From: Winogradskyella sp.
GTDB taxonomy: Bacteria > Bacteroidota > Bacteroidia > Flavobacteriales > Flavobacteriaceae
Direction of reading: 5' to 3'
Assembly (NCBI RefSeq): GCF_025210595.1
Contig: NZ_JAOARH010000050.1
Span: forward strand, 1-64,000
DNA: 64,000 bases
Numbering within the stretch: the first letter of the stretch is position 1; each line of letters opens with the position of its first letter. The position numbers and the translations under genes were made by a program. The notes below the pieces were generated by a model. That model was not told where the DNA came from. It searched no databases and saw only the letters and a list, made by a program, of their open reading frames with translations. Positions 18,334 to 27,618 of this stretch are shown here, one piece after another.

Positions 18334-20739
18334 ATGACTATTAACTTACGTTCTTGTATGAGCGCAATTCTTTTTGTGCTATCTCTAAATGCTTTTGCTC
18401 AGAATTTTTCCATTTTAGGTAAAGTGGTAGATGCTGGAAACACTCCTATAGAATTAGCCAATGTAATTCTTTTACAAGGTGAAGAAAAAAACTTTTTAAT
18501 AGGAACTTCTACAGATGATAACGGATATTTTAACTTGGTTAATTTACCTGAAGACACGTATTTTATTAAAATAAGCTTTGTAGGCTTAGAAGACTTTGAA
18601 CAGAAAATTATCCTTAACGGAAATCTAGATTTAAAAACCATAATATTAAAAGAAACATCAGAAAATTTAGATGAAGTTACTGTTGTTGCCAAAAAACCGA
18701 CAATAACTCGTAAGCCAGACCGATTGGTGTTTAATGTTGAAAATACCGCTTTAGTAGAAGGTAGTACACTTGGAGTTTTAAAAAGCACACCAGGAGTTAT
18801 AGTGAGCGAAGGCGCAATTAATATTAAAAGTGCACCGGCAGCAGTTTATATTAATAACCGCAAAGTTCAGTTAACATCAGAAGAGCTAATGCAACTTTTA
18901 GAAAGTGCGCCAGCCAATAGTATAAAATCTGTTGAGGTAATTACTAATCCACCAGCAAGTTTTGATGCAGATAGTGGTTCTGTTATTAATATTATAATGA
19001 GTAAAAACATTATAACAGGTTACAGAGGCACAGTATTTACAAATTACACGCAAGGCGTGTTTCCTAGATATAATGCAGGAACAAGTCATTATTTTAAAAA
19101 TGATAAAATCAATATAAACTTAAATTATAGTTACACAAATAAGAAGATTAATAGAGACCAAGATGATGTGGTTAATTTTTTAGACAGTAATAATGAAATA
19201 GATCAAATATGGAAATCTAATGTTAACAGAAACACATGGTCTACTACGCACAACCTTAATCTTAATTTTGATTATTATATTGATGATAAAACTACATTAA
19301 GCTTTACCAGTACAGGCTTATTAATGCCTTATTTTAAATACAAAATAAAAAACCAAACAGATATTTTTGATGCTAATCAAAATTATGATTCAAGCTTTAC
19401 TGCTGATAATTTATCTAGAGATGATAAGTTTAATCTTGGTACAGATATATTATTAAGACACGAATTTAGAAATAAGTCTAGCCTTACATTTAACACGCAT
19501 TATACAGTTTACGACTATAAGCGCGACCAAAGTGTGTTTCAGGACGAGGTGTTAGATGCTGATGATTCAGAGTTTAATACTTTAGCTAATCAAGATACAA
19601 GAATCATTACAAGCAAAATTGATTACAGTATGCCAATTGATGATTATTCTGGCTTTGATGCAGGTATAAAATACTCTAATGTAAATACCGAAAGCGATAT
19701 TACACGAGTAGATATTATAAATGATGAAGAAATCATAAATAGTGATAACTCAGATGCCTTTAATTATGATGAAAACGTATTAGCTGCTTATGCAAACTAT
19801 AATTTGTCTTTGGGTAATTGGGATTTTAATTTAGGTGTAAGAGCCGAACAAACTAATATAAAAGGGGAATCTATCTCGCTAAATGAAGTAAATAAGCAAG
19901 ATTATTTAAAATGGTTTCCTAACGCAAGTTTGTCTCATGAAATTTCTGATGATTTAGATGTTTATGGAAGTTATAAAAGAAGTATTGCTAGGCCAAGCTA
20001 TACAGATTTAAATCCTTTTACATTTTTTCTAAATGAGAATACTCAAGTGCTTGGTAACCCTAACTTGGTTCCAACTTACAGAGACCATTACAAAATAGGT
20101 GTTAGTTTTTTAAAGCATTTTACAATAGAAGCTTATTATATAAATTATGATGGTGATATCGTAGAATTGCCAAGGCAAGATAATGAAACAAACATTATCG
20201 CTTTTACACCAACTAACTTAGATAAAAAAGTAGATTATGGCTTTGATTTTACTTTTGATTATTACCCTCTAGATAATTGGAATCTTAATTTCATTACTTC
20301 ATTTTATAACTTTAAAGAGGAGGTTAATTTTGGAAACGATTTTGTAGAGTTAAACCAATGGTCTAACTATAGTGTTTTACAAAATAATGTTTCGTTCCTT
20401 GAAGATAAAAGTTTAAATGTAAACCTAACGCTTACTTGGGTTGGTAAAAACATACAGCAATTACAAACTGTAGAAAATCGATTGTTTTCAGAGTTAAGTA
20501 TTACTAAATCTATTTTAAATAAAAGAGGAGTTATCTCTTTAGCAATAGATGATATATTTAATTTCCAAGATACAGATTCTTCTCTTAGATATTTAAATCA
20601 GTCAAGTTCTAGTTTTGTAGATAGTGATAACCGTTTTGTTAAAATAGGTTTCCGTTACAAATTTGGAAACACTAGGCTAAATACTAACGAACGCACAACA
20701 AGCGAAGAAAGTAGAGATAGATTAAAAGATTTAGATTAG
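18334..20739 (+). CDS. TonB-dependent-receptor-like outer membrane beta-barrel protein
   Basis: The 801-residue protein has a signal peptide ending NAFAQ (about 23). A carboxypeptidase-regulatory-like beta sandwich follows (24 to about 110; ILGKVVDAGNTPIELANVIL), then a plug-like domain (about 130-225; SAPAAVYINNRKVQLTSEELMQLLES) and a long barrel region ending GFRYKFGNTRLNTNERTTSEESRDRLKD. It belongs to the Bacteroidota outer-membrane beta-barrel family related to TonB receptors. The substrate is not predictable; no SusD partner is adjacent, so a polysaccharide-utilisation role is unlikely. It is transcribed alone, towards the convergent propeller lipoprotein. Confidence 0.9.
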   Translation: MTINLRSCMSAILFVLSLNAFAQNFSILGKVVDAGNTPIELANVILLQGEEKNFLIGTSTDDNGYFNLVNLPEDTYFIKISFVGLEDFEQKIILNGNLDLKTIILKETSENLDEVTVVAKKPTITRKPDRLVFNVENTALVEGSTLGVLKSTPGVIVSEGAINIKSAPAAVYINNRKVQLTSEELMQLLESAPANSIKSVEVITNPPASFDADSGSVINIIMSKNIITGYRGTVFTNYTQGVFPRYNAGTSHYFKNDKININLNYSYTNKKINRDQDDVVNFLDSNNEIDQIWKSNVNRNTWSTTHNLNLNFDYYIDDKTTLSFTSTGLLMPYFKYKIKNQTDIFDANQNYDSSFTADNLSRDDKFNLGTDILLRHEFRNKSSLTFNTHYTVYDYKRDQSVFQDEVLDADDSEFNTLANQDTRIITSKIDYSMPIDDYSGFDAGIKYSNVNTESDITRVDIINDEEIINSDNSDAFNYDENVLAAYANYNLSLGNWDFNLGVRAEQTNIKGESISLNEVNKQDYLKWFPNASLSHEISDDLDVYGSYKRSIARPSYTDLNPFTFFLNENTQVLGNPNLVPTYRDHYKIGVSFLKHFTIEAYYINYDGDIVELPRQDNETNIIAFTPTNLDKKVDYGFDFTFDYYPLDNWNLNFITSFYNFKEEVNFGNDFVELNQWSNYSVLQNNVSFLEDKSLNVNLTLTWVGKNIQQLQTVENRLFSELSITKSILNKRGVISLAIDDIFNFQDTDSSLRYLNQSSSSFVDSDNRFVKIGFRYKFGNTRLNTNERTTSEESRDRLKDLD

Positions 20740-20745
20740 ATTTTA

Positions 20746-20786
20746 AATATGCTGAATATCTTTCTATATAAGGCGTTCAGCATATT
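20746..20786. terminator. Hairpin between convergent genes
   Basis: AATATGCTGAA (20746-20756) pairs with TTCAGCATATT (20776-20786) across a 19-base loop, between two stop codons in convergent orientation. Flanking T/A runs are weak, so efficiency is uncertain. Confidence 0.55.
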
Positions 20787-20792
20787 AAATTA

Positions 20793-21902
20793 TTAATCTT
20801 GCCATTCTGCAATAAATAAATTGGTGTCTCTTGTACCTCCATTATGTCGATTAGATGAAAAAATCAAGTGTTTACCATCATTAGAAAATACAGGGAAAGC
20901 TTCAAAAGTATTACCATGTGTTACTCGTTTCACATTTTTACCATCGATATCAATCATATAAAGGTTAAAAGGGAAGCCAATTTCACTTTCAAAATTTGAA
21001 GAAAATAAGACCTTTTCACCACTTGGGTGAAAAAACGGACTCCAATTGGCCTTACCTAAATGTGTTAACTGTCTCATATCGCTACCATCCGCATTACAAA
21101 TAAATAATTCCATATCACTAGGTTCTACCAAACCTCGCGCTAATAAATCTTTGTATTCTTTTATTTCTTTTTCTGTTTTTGGACGAGAAGATCTAAAAAT
21201 TAACTTAGTTCCATCTGGCGAAAAGAATGCTCCACCATCATAACCTAATTCATCAGTAATTTGTTTTACGTCAGTACCATCAAGATTCATGGTGTAAAGC
21301 TCTAGGTCACCACTTCTGGTAGAGGTAAAGACTATTTTATCACCTTTAGGAGAAACTGTAGGTTCTGCATCGTAACCATCCTCATGTGTTAATTGCTTTA
21401 CAATATTACCTTCTAAATCAGCTATAAAAATGTCATAACTATCATAAATAGGCCAAATGTATTTTCCGTTTTCTTTAAGAGGAACTTCAGGGCATTTGTC
21501 ATCGCTTAAATGTGTAGAGGCATAAATAACATGCTTATTGTCTGGTAGAAAATAAGAGCAGGTTGTACGTCCTTTCCCTGTACTTACCATAGGTGGTGCA
21601 ATACTATCATTTAGTGTTTCATCAGCATTCATTAAAAACATCTGATCACAATTTACTCCCCATTTTTTGTTGTTAGATTGAAAAACAAGTTGTTTATCAT
21701 CAAAACTCCAATATGCTTCAGCATTATCGCCACCAAAAGTAACTTGTCGTAAAGATTTAAAATTGGTTTCTTCAGGATAGATTAAAGAATCTGACATTTT
21801 TGTTGCACCTGAATATGCATCTGTGGTTGTAGAATCATTCTTTTCATTTTTACATGAAAAAATTGTAAGACAAATAGTAAAGATAACTGCTAATCTGTTC
21901 AT
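20793..21902 (-). CDS. TolB-like (PD40) beta-propeller lipoprotein
   Basis: The 369-residue protein has a lipoprotein signal (MNRLAVIFTICLTIFSCK) and at least five PD40/TolB-type blades: YWSFDDKQLVFQSNNKKWG, PTVSPKGDKIVFTSTRSGDLELYTMNLDG, GAFFSPDGTKLIFRSSRPKTE, PFFHPSGEKVLFSSNFES and PVFSNDGKHLIFSSNRHNGG. Such propellers act as binding scaffolds or as the non-catalytic half of S9 peptidases; no hydrolase domain is present. It is divergently transcribed from the M28 peptidase lipoprotein, with back-to-back promoters. Confidence 0.88.
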   Translation of the reverse strand: MNRLAVIFTICLTIFSCKNEKNDSTTTDAYSGATKMSDSLIYPEETNFKSLRQVTFGGDNAEAYWSFDDKQLVFQSNNKKWGVNCDQMFLMNADETLNDSIAPPMVSTGKGRTTCSYFLPDNKHVIYASTHLSDDKCPEVPLKENGKYIWPIYDSYDIFIADLEGNIVKQLTHEDGYDAEPTVSPKGDKIVFTSTRSGDLELYTMNLDGTDVKQITDELGYDGGAFFSPDGTKLIFRSSRPKTEKEIKEYKDLLARGLVEPSDMELFICNADGSDMRQLTHLGKANWSPFFHPSGEKVLFSSNFESEIGFPFNLYMIDIDGKNVKRVTHGNTFEAFPVFSNDGKHLIFSSNRHNGGTRDTNLFIAEWQD

Positions 21903-21922
21903 AATAAATGGTTATTAATACC

Positions 21923-21930
21923 TAATTTTG
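21923..21930 (+). promoter_or_regulatory. -7 box TAATTTTG for the M28 peptidase gene
   Basis: TAATTTTG fits TAnnTTTG and lies 18 bases before the ATG at 21949. It directly abuts the opposite-strand -7 box of the divergent gene. Confidence 0.55.
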
Positions 21931-21938
21931 CAAAAATA
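21931..21938 (-). promoter_or_regulatory. -7 box TATTTTTG for the propeller lipoprotein gene
   Basis: Read on the minus strand TATTTTTG fits TAnnTTTG and lies 28 bases before the ATG at 21902. It abuts the plus-strand box at 21923-21930. Confidence 0.55.
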
Positions 21939-21948
21939 GTATTTAGTA

Positions 21949-23244
21949 ATGAAAAAATTAGCGTTTTTATCTCTTTTAGTAAGTGTATTAGCTTGCAAAA
22001 ATGAACCTACAAAATCAGGAAGCATAACAAAGGAAGATGCTACTTATAAAAATCAACCTACAACGACCATAAATAAAATAAAGGAAGATGTTGCTTATTT
22101 AGCAGATGATAAATTAGAAGGTCGCCAAACCGGAACTGATGGTGAAAAAAAAGCTTCAGAATATTTAGTAAAACGATTTAAAGAAATGGGCATTGAGCCA
22201 AAAGGAACAGAAGGCTATTTACAACCGTTTTCATTTAAACCCAAAACAGATCCGCATAAAGAAGTAGAGTTTACTACCAATGCAGATAGTACAATTACTG
22301 GAAATAACGTTATTGGATATATAAATAATAATGCCAAAACAACGATTGTAATTGGTGCACATTACGACCACTTAGGTTATGGAGGCGAAGGTTCTTTATA
22401 CCGAGGAGAAGAAAAAGCAATTCACAATGGTGCAGATGATAATGCAAGTGGAGTTGCTATTATGCTTAACCTTGCTAGTCGTCTTAAAGTGAGAAATAAT
22501 AATGCTGAAGTAAAAGACAAAAACAACTATTTGTTTATGTCTTTTTCTGGTGAAGAAATGGGCTTGTTAGGGTCTAATTACTTCTCAAAGAACCCAACGA
22601 TAGACGCTGAATCTATTAATTATATGATTAATATGGACATGGTAGGTAGAATGAAGGCTGACAGTACACTTGCGGTTTATGGTGTTGGTACTTCACCTTT
22701 ATTTAAGCAAACTATTAAGTCTAATAATGAAAAATTTAAACTTATAGAAAATGAAAGTGGAGTGGGACCAAGCGACCATACTTCTTTTTACCTTATTGAT
22801 GTTCCGGTTTTACACTTTTTTACAGGGCAACACGAAGATTATCATAAGCCAAGCGATGATTTTGAAAAGTTGAATTATGAAGGTATGGATTTAATCTCTG
22901 ATTACATTTATAATATTATCACAGACTTAGATGATAATGGTGAATTAGCTTTTAGAAAAACAAAAAACGAAAGTGAGGAAACACCACGTTTTAAAGTAGG
23001 TTTAGGAGTAGTACCAGATTATTTATATGATGGAAAGGGTATGCGAATAGATGGTACTAGAGAAGAAACACCAGCTTTTAATGCAGGATTACAAAAAGGG
23101 GATGTTGTTGTAAAATTAGGAGATAGTACCGTTACGGATATGATGAGTTACATGCGTGCTTTGTCTGTATTTAACAAAGGAGATAAAGCAGATATTACTG
23201 TAAAACGTGGAGAGGAAACTATTGAAACTAAAGTAAAGTTTTAG
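21949..23244 (+). CDS. M28-family aminopeptidase lipoprotein with PDZ domain
   Basis: The 431-residue protein has a lipoprotein signal (LLVSVLACK). The M28 di-zinc centre is complete: HYDHLG, HNGADDNASG, SGEEMGLLGS, MVGRM and the distal His in GQHEDYHKPSDD. A PDZ-like domain closes the protein (about 345-431; GMRIDGTREETPAFNAGLQKGDVVVKLGDS). Peptide or N-terminal amino-acid release at the cell envelope is the likely role, matching the other peptidase lipoproteins here. Its stop codon overlaps the GTG start of the alpha/beta hydrolase by one base, so the two are translationally linked. Confidence 0.93.
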   Translation: MKKLAFLSLLVSVLACKNEPTKSGSITKEDATYKNQPTTTINKIKEDVAYLADDKLEGRQTGTDGEKKASEYLVKRFKEMGIEPKGTEGYLQPFSFKPKTDPHKEVEFTTNADSTITGNNVIGYINNNAKTTIVIGAHYDHLGYGGEGSLYRGEEKAIHNGADDNASGVAIMLNLASRLKVRNNNAEVKDKNNYLFMSFSGEEMGLLGSNYFSKNPTIDAESINYMINMDMVGRMKADSTLAVYGVGTSPLFKQTIKSNNEKFKLIENESGVGPSDHTSFYLIDVPVLHFFTGQHEDYHKPSDDFEKLNYEGMDLISDYIYNIITDLDDNGELAFRKTKNESEETPRFKVGLGVVPDYLYDGKGMRIDGTREETPAFNAGLQKGDVVVKLGDSTVTDMMSYMRALSVFNKGDKADITVKRGEETIETKVKF

Positions 23245-24395
23245 TGAGGATACAATATTTTCTAGTAGTTGTTTTAAGTTTTATTACAAACTATACTATT
23301 TCGCAATCTAGTATTGGGCACACAACGCTTAATATTGTAGACAGTTCTCGAAGCCGAACCATTATTACAGAAGTGTATTATCCTTCAGAAACTGTTGGCG
23401 ATGATGTAGCAGTAGCAATTGGAAGTTATCCTGTTTTGGTTTTTGGACATGGTTTTGCGATGACTTGGCAAGCTTACGATAATTTTATCAATCAATTAGT
23501 GCCACAAGGTTATATTATTTGCTTCCCTATAACAGAAATGTCATTATCACCCAATCATCAAGATTTTGGTTTAGATTTAAAATTCGTCGCTACAGAAATG
23601 CAAGCTTTAAATTTAAATAATAACTCAATCTTTTATAATGCAATTGCACCAAAAACAGCATTAATGGGGCATTCTATGGGAGGTGGCGCAAGTTTTTTGG
23701 CTGCTGAAAATAATACTAACATACAAGCTGTTGTAAATTTTGCAGCTGCAGAAACTAATCCTTCAGCAATAGCAGCAGCTATAAATGTAACTGTACCAAC
23801 ATTGTTGTTTTCGGGTAGTGACGATTGTGTAACTCCACAAGATCAGAATCAGAATCTTATGTTTAGTAATGCTGCATCAGTATGTAAAACACTAATTAGC
23901 ATTAATGAAGGAATACACTGTTATTTTGCTAATAATAATTTTAATTGTGAGTTTGGTGAAGGGTTTTGTAATTCATCAATAAATATTGATAGAGAAACCC
24001 AACAAAGTATTACATTTAGTTTTCTAACACCTTGGCTTAACTATATTTTAAAAGATAACGAAACGGATGGAGAAACCTTTACAAATGCTTTAGAAACTTC
24101 AGCAAGTGTAAACTATACTCAAACCTGTGAAGAGTTATCTGTAGAGAATATTGCATTTAATGTTGGAATAGAAATTTTTCCAAATCCAACACAAGGTTTT
24201 TTGAATTATAATATAGCTTCAAATATTTCTGATGGTATAATTAAAATATACAATGTTAGAGGAGAGCTTCTTAATCAGTATTCTATTAATCAAACAAGAG
24301 GAGTGTTAGATTTGAAGCAATACGATAAAGGTATTTATGTACTCACTTATACAAATAGATTTACTACATACAATTCTAAAATAGTTAAGTATTAA
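23244..24395 (+). CDS. T9SS-exported alpha/beta hydrolase (cutinase/dienelactone-hydrolase-like)
   Basis: The 383-residue protein starts with GTG overlapping the previous stop. A signal peptide ends TISQS (about 22). The alpha/beta-hydrolase fold shows the oxyanion strand PVLVFGHGF, the nucleophile elbow GHSMGGGAS, an Asp loop in LLFSGSDDCVTPQDQN and His in NEGIHCYF. The GHSMGGG elbow is shared with cutinase- and polyesterase-like enzymes. The last 75 residues (IEIFPNPTQGFLNYN...GIYVLTYTNRFTTYNSKIVKY) are a Por-type T9SS sorting tail, so the enzyme is secreted or surface-attached. Substrate unknown: lipid ester, polyester or glycan ester are all possible. Confidence 0.88.
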   Translation: MRIQYFLVVVLSFITNYTISQSSIGHTTLNIVDSSRSRTIITEVYYPSETVGDDVAVAIGSYPVLVFGHGFAMTWQAYDNFINQLVPQGYIICFPITEMSLSPNHQDFGLDLKFVATEMQALNLNNNSIFYNAIAPKTALMGHSMGGGASFLAAENNTNIQAVVNFAAAETNPSAIAAAINVTVPTLLFSGSDDCVTPQDQNQNLMFSNAASVCKTLISINEGIHCYFANNNFNCEFGEGFCNSSINIDRETQQSITFSFLTPWLNYILKDNETDGETFTNALETSASVNYTQTCEELSVENIAFNVGIEIFPNPTQGFLNYNIASNISDGIIKIYNVRGELLNQYSINQTRGVLDLKQYDKGIYVLTYTNRFTTYNSKIVKY

Positions 24396-24474
24396 TGCTT
24401 TAGATTGTCAGGTGTTTTATACTTATATTCGTTTTTAGTGTATATGTGTCTAATTTAATCTAGGGAATAAAAAA

Positions 24475-24870
24475 ATGAAAATCTCGTCAGTAGCAACCAT
24501 AACCAAGATACACCTTATCATTTCGGTTGTAGTTGTTTTTCCTGCTGCTTTTATTTATGGTTTTAATCTAGGTGAGTTTTTAAATCTTAACCTTAATACT
24601 ATTGATGAGTATAATTTTAATAAAGCCATAATGGGCTTATACATTGCTTTTTCAATGTTATGGGTTTCAGGAATTTTAAGAAGAAACCATCTAAAAGCAG
24701 CTCTTATTTCTAATATGCTATTTATGCTAGGTTTAGGATTTGGAAGAATTATTAGCATAACATTAGATGGCGTGCCTTCTGTGGCATATGTGGTAGCTAC
24801 AGTTGGCGAATTGTGTTTAGGATTATATGGCTTATGGGTATTAAATAGTAAATACCTTAAAAAGTCTTAG
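24475..24870 (+). CDS. DUF4345-type four-helix membrane protein
   Basis: The 131-residue protein has four predicted membrane helices (about 10-30, 47-66, 73-92, 100-123) with the pattern MGLYIAFSMLWVSGILRR and MLGLGFGRIISITLDG seen in DUF4345 proteins. No function is known. TATATTCG at 24424-24431 could be its -7 box. It lies 21 bases before dusB and may be co-transcribed with it. Confidence 0.75.
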   Translation: MKISSVATITKIHLIISVVVVFPAAFIYGFNLGEFLNLNLNTIDEYNFNKAIMGLYIAFSMLWVSGILRRNHLKAALISNMLFMLGLGFGRIISITLDGVPSVAYVVATVGELCLGLYGLWVLNSKYLKKS

Positions 24871-24891
24871 CTTTGCTCCAAAATTAAAGAC

Positions 24892-25884
24892 TTGGTTAAA
24901 ATAGGCGATATAGAATTAGGAGAGTTTCCTTTGCTTTTAGCACCAATGGAAGATGTTAGCGATCCTCCTTTCCGTGCATTATGTAAAGAGCAAGGTGCAG
25001 ATGTGGTTTATACAGAGTTTGTTTCAAGTGAAGGGCTGATTCGTAATGCTGCAAAAAGCGTTATGAAACTAGATATCTATGAAAAAGAGCGACCTGTTGG
25101 TATTCAAATTTTTGGTGCCAATATGGAAAGTATGCTTCAAACTATTGATATTGTAGAAAAATCCAATCCAGATATTATTGATATTAATTTTGGTTGCCCT
25201 GTAAAGAAAGTGGTATCTAAAGGAGCAGGAGCAGGAATCTTAAAAGATGTCTGTCTCATGGAAAAATTGACTGCTGAAATGGTAAAACGCACCAAGCTTC
25301 CTGTTACTGTAAAAACCCGATTGGGTTGGGATCATGATTCTATAAAAATTGTAGAAGTTGCTGAGCGTCTTCAAGATGTAGGTATAAAATCTATAGCTAT
25401 ACATGGAAGAACCAGAGCCCAAATGTATAAAGGTAATGCAGATTGGAAACCGATAGCAGAAGTGAAAAACAATCCACGAATGCATATTCCTGTGTTTGGC
25501 AATGGAGATGTTAATACACCAGAGCGTGCTGCCGAAATGCGAGACAATTATGGGCTAGATGGTGCTATGATTGGTAGAGCTACTATTGGTAATCCTTGGT
25601 TCTTTAAACAGATAAAACATTATTTTAAAACAGGAAAACATTTAGATCCAATAACGATGCCAGAACGCGTTGAAGCAGCGAGACGACACTTACAAATGGC
25701 TATAGACTGGAAAGGTGAAAAACTAGGTGTTTTTGAAACTAGAAGGCATTATACTAACTATTTTAAGGGAATTCCGAACTTTAAGGAATATAGAATGAGA
25801 ATGGTAACCAGTGATGATTCTAAAGATGTGTTTGATACTTTTGACGAGGTTTTAGAAAAATTTTCAGATTACCAATTCGTCTAA
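24892..25884 (+). CDS. dusB: tRNA-dihydrouridine synthase (DusB type)
   Basis: The 330-residue flavoenzyme reduces uridines in tRNA D-loops. It shows the Dus signature PLLLAPMEDVSDPPFRALCK, the catalytic cysteine in INFGCPVKKVVSKGAGAGIL, the FMN-phosphate region IPVFGNGDV and GLDGAMIGRATIGNPWFF. The start codon is TTG: it gives MVKIGDIELGEFP, the expected N-terminus, and no in-frame ATG or GTG fits. The 3' end overlaps the convergent permease gene by four bases (shared CTAA). Confidence 0.95.
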   Translation: MVKIGDIELGEFPLLLAPMEDVSDPPFRALCKEQGADVVYTEFVSSEGLIRNAAKSVMKLDIYEKERPVGIQIFGANMESMLQTIDIVEKSNPDIIDINFGCPVKKVVSKGAGAGILKDVCLMEKLTAEMVKRTKLPVTVKTRLGWDHDSIKIVEVAERLQDVGIKSIAIHGRTRAQMYKGNADWKPIAEVKNNPRMHIPVFGNGDVNTPERAAEMRDNYGLDGAMIGRATIGNPWFFKQIKHYFKTGKHLDPITMPERVEAARRHLQMAIDWKGEKLGVFETRRHYTNYFKGIPNFKEYRMRMVTSDDSKDVFDTFDEVLEKFSDYQFV

Positions 25885-27083
25885 GATTTTATCAATTTTT
25901 TTGTAATGCGTTGAGATGCAATGCGAGATGCTACAATTCCTAAAGCAAAGATGGTTGCCAATACCAAGAATACATTATAGATATTTATACGCACAGGGTA
26001 AGCCAGCTCTGGTGTAAGCATTATTAAGTTGAAAGATTGTTGTAATAAAACAACTAATAACCCAATAGTTACACCAATTAAGCCACTAACCATAGTCATT
26101 AGACTGCCTTGCCAAAAGAATATAGATTTAATGATTTTTGGCTCTGTACCTAGGTTAAATAAGGTGTTTAAGGATTTCTTTTTATCTAAAATCATCATAA
26201 TGATAGCTCCAATAACATTAAATAATGCAATGACTATAACTAAAGTAAAGATGAGGTAAATAGCTAAGTTTTCTGTATTTAGCATTTTAAACAAAGCGTC
26301 GTTAAGTTGCTCTCTGTTCTTAATAAGAAATGTATTATTAAAAGTAGAATTAATAGCCTCTCTTACTAGTTCTTCATCAGCTTCAGGATTTAATTTTAAT
26401 TCTAAAGCGGAAATTTGATGGTTTTTGTAATTTAATAACTGTTTGGCCAATGTAATATCCGAAAAGATATATTCATCATTAAGTTCTTCATTAATATCAA
26501 ATAAACCAACATTATTTACATATACGGTATTATAAGCTCCTTTAATAGAGCTGAGTTGCCCTTTTCCAGGTTTAGGAACGTAAAGTGAAAGCGCTTTTCT
26601 AAAATCTAGAATTCCAAACGAAAGTTTATTAGAAATTCCCCAACCTGAAACAACATCATTACTTTCAGGAGAAATCCAATTTCCTTTGGTTACCATAGAG
26701 TCAATATTGGTCACTTTTAAAAAGTTGGTGTCCACACCTTTTAAAGTCGCAAGAAGATTTTTATTTTCTGATTTTATAATAATGCGCTCTTCAATAATTT
26801 TAGAAAAAGAAGCAATGCCTTGTATTGATTTTAGCTTTAATTGATCGTCATCAGAGAAAATAAATGATTTACCTTGAGCAGGTGTGAGTTCTAAATCTGG
26901 ATCTACAAAGGATGAAAACTGAAGGCTATAGTCTTTTAAGCCTGCAAAAACAGAAAGCACAATAAATAATGCGGCAGAAGCAATTATAACTCCGCCAGAC
27001 GCAATAAGTGTCATAATATTTATAGCATTACTGCTGCTTTTAGAAAACAGATAACGTTTTGCTATATATAAAGGAAAATTCAC
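25881..27083 (-). CDS. FtsX/LolC-E-type ABC transporter permease
   Basis: The 400-residue protein has one N-terminal membrane helix (about 22-48; INIMTLIASGGVIIASAALFIVLSVFAGLKDYSL), a periplasmic domain (about 50-265) and three C-terminal helices with the FtsX core (IYLIFTLVIVIALFNVIGAIIMMILDKKKSLNTLFNLG). This is the LolC/LolE lipoprotein-release layout. No ATPase gene is adjacent, so the partner must be elsewhere. The GTG start at 27083 directly follows the rbfA stop, with no spacer, which points to translational coupling. Confidence 0.9.
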   Translation of the reverse strand: MNFPLYIAKRYLFSKSSSNAINIMTLIASGGVIIASAALFIVLSVFAGLKDYSLQFSSFVDPDLELTPAQGKSFIFSDDDQLKLKSIQGIASFSKIIEERIIIKSENKNLLATLKGVDTNFLKVTNIDSMVTKGNWISPESNDVVSGWGISNKLSFGILDFRKALSLYVPKPGKGQLSSIKGAYNTVYVNNVGLFDINEELNDEYIFSDITLAKQLLNYKNHQISALELKLNPEADEELVREAINSTFNNTFLIKNREQLNDALFKMLNTENLAIYLIFTLVIVIALFNVIGAIIMMILDKKKSLNTLFNLGTEPKIIKSIFFWQGSLMTMVSGLIGVTIGLLVVLLQQSFNLIMLTPELAYPVRINIYNVFLVLATIFALGIVASRIASQRITKKLIKS

Positions 27084-27476
27084 TTAAGACTTTTTGCGCT
27101 TACCTAATAAATCTGGGTTTTCAAGAGGGTTGTCTTCGCCTTTTAAAGAACGTTCTATCCCGTCTATATATTCTAATGAGTCATCAATAAAAAATTCTAA
27201 TTGTGGCATTCGTCTTAATTGATGTCGTGTGCGCTGAGATAATTCATGTCTTATTAAAGAAGTATTTGATCGTATACCTTCAAGTAATCCTTTTGCTTCT
27301 TTATTAGGGAAAATACTAAGATAAACTTTAGCAATAGATAAATCTACCGTAACGCTAACTTTAGAAACAGAAATAATAACACCTTTTAGTCCGCCAGAAG
27401 ATGCTGCATGTTGTAATACCTCTGCTAAATCTTGTTGTAAGATACCAGCTATTTTTTTTTGTCTATTACTTTCCAT
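27084..27476 (-). CDS. rbfA: Ribosome-binding factor A
   Basis: The 130-residue protein is a KH-fold 30S maturation factor: RQKKIAGILQQDLAEVLQHAA, GVIISVSKVSVTVDLSIAKVYLSIFP and a C-terminal MPQLEFFIDDSLEYIDGIERSL. I start it at the ATG at 27476 (MESNRQKK). A reading frame continues to 27524, but those residues do not belong to the family and the -7 box TACTTTTG lies within them. With the box only four bases from the ATG the message is probably leaderless. The permease follows without a gap. Confidence 0.96.
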   Translation of the reverse strand: MESNRQKKIAGILQQDLAEVLQHAASSGGLKGVIISVSKVSVTVDLSIAKVYLSIFPNKEAKGLLEGIRSNTSLIRHELSQRTRHQLRRMPQLEFFIDDSLEYIDGIERSLKGEDNPLENPDLLGKRKKS

Positions 27477-27480
27477 AATG

Positions 27481-27488
27481 CAAAAGTA
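27481..27488 (-). promoter_or_regulatory. rbfA -7 box TACTTTTG, predicting a leaderless mRNA
   Basis: On the minus strand TACTTTTG ends four bases before the ATG at 27476. Transcription normally starts about 5-8 bases after this box, which puts the start at or next to the A of the ATG. No clear -33 box is seen. Confidence 0.5.
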
Positions 27489-27618
27489 GGGATATTTAAA
27501 GATTATGTTATTTTTATATAACAAAAATCATAGTTTGCTTTTAAAGGAATTGATTTCTTTGTGTGATTTAATAAATAATTAATTAAGTTTTTACACTAGT
27601 AGAAACTGCAATAAAAGA

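Noticed and set aside
18399..18788. 129-residue minus-strand frame in the outer-membrane receptor gene
   Set aside because: Overlaps the signal peptide and carboxypeptidase-regulatory-like domain of a clear gene; no promoter or homology.
27477..27524. Extended N-terminus of RbfA
   Set aside because: The extra 16 residues are outside the family and contain the promoter -7 box.
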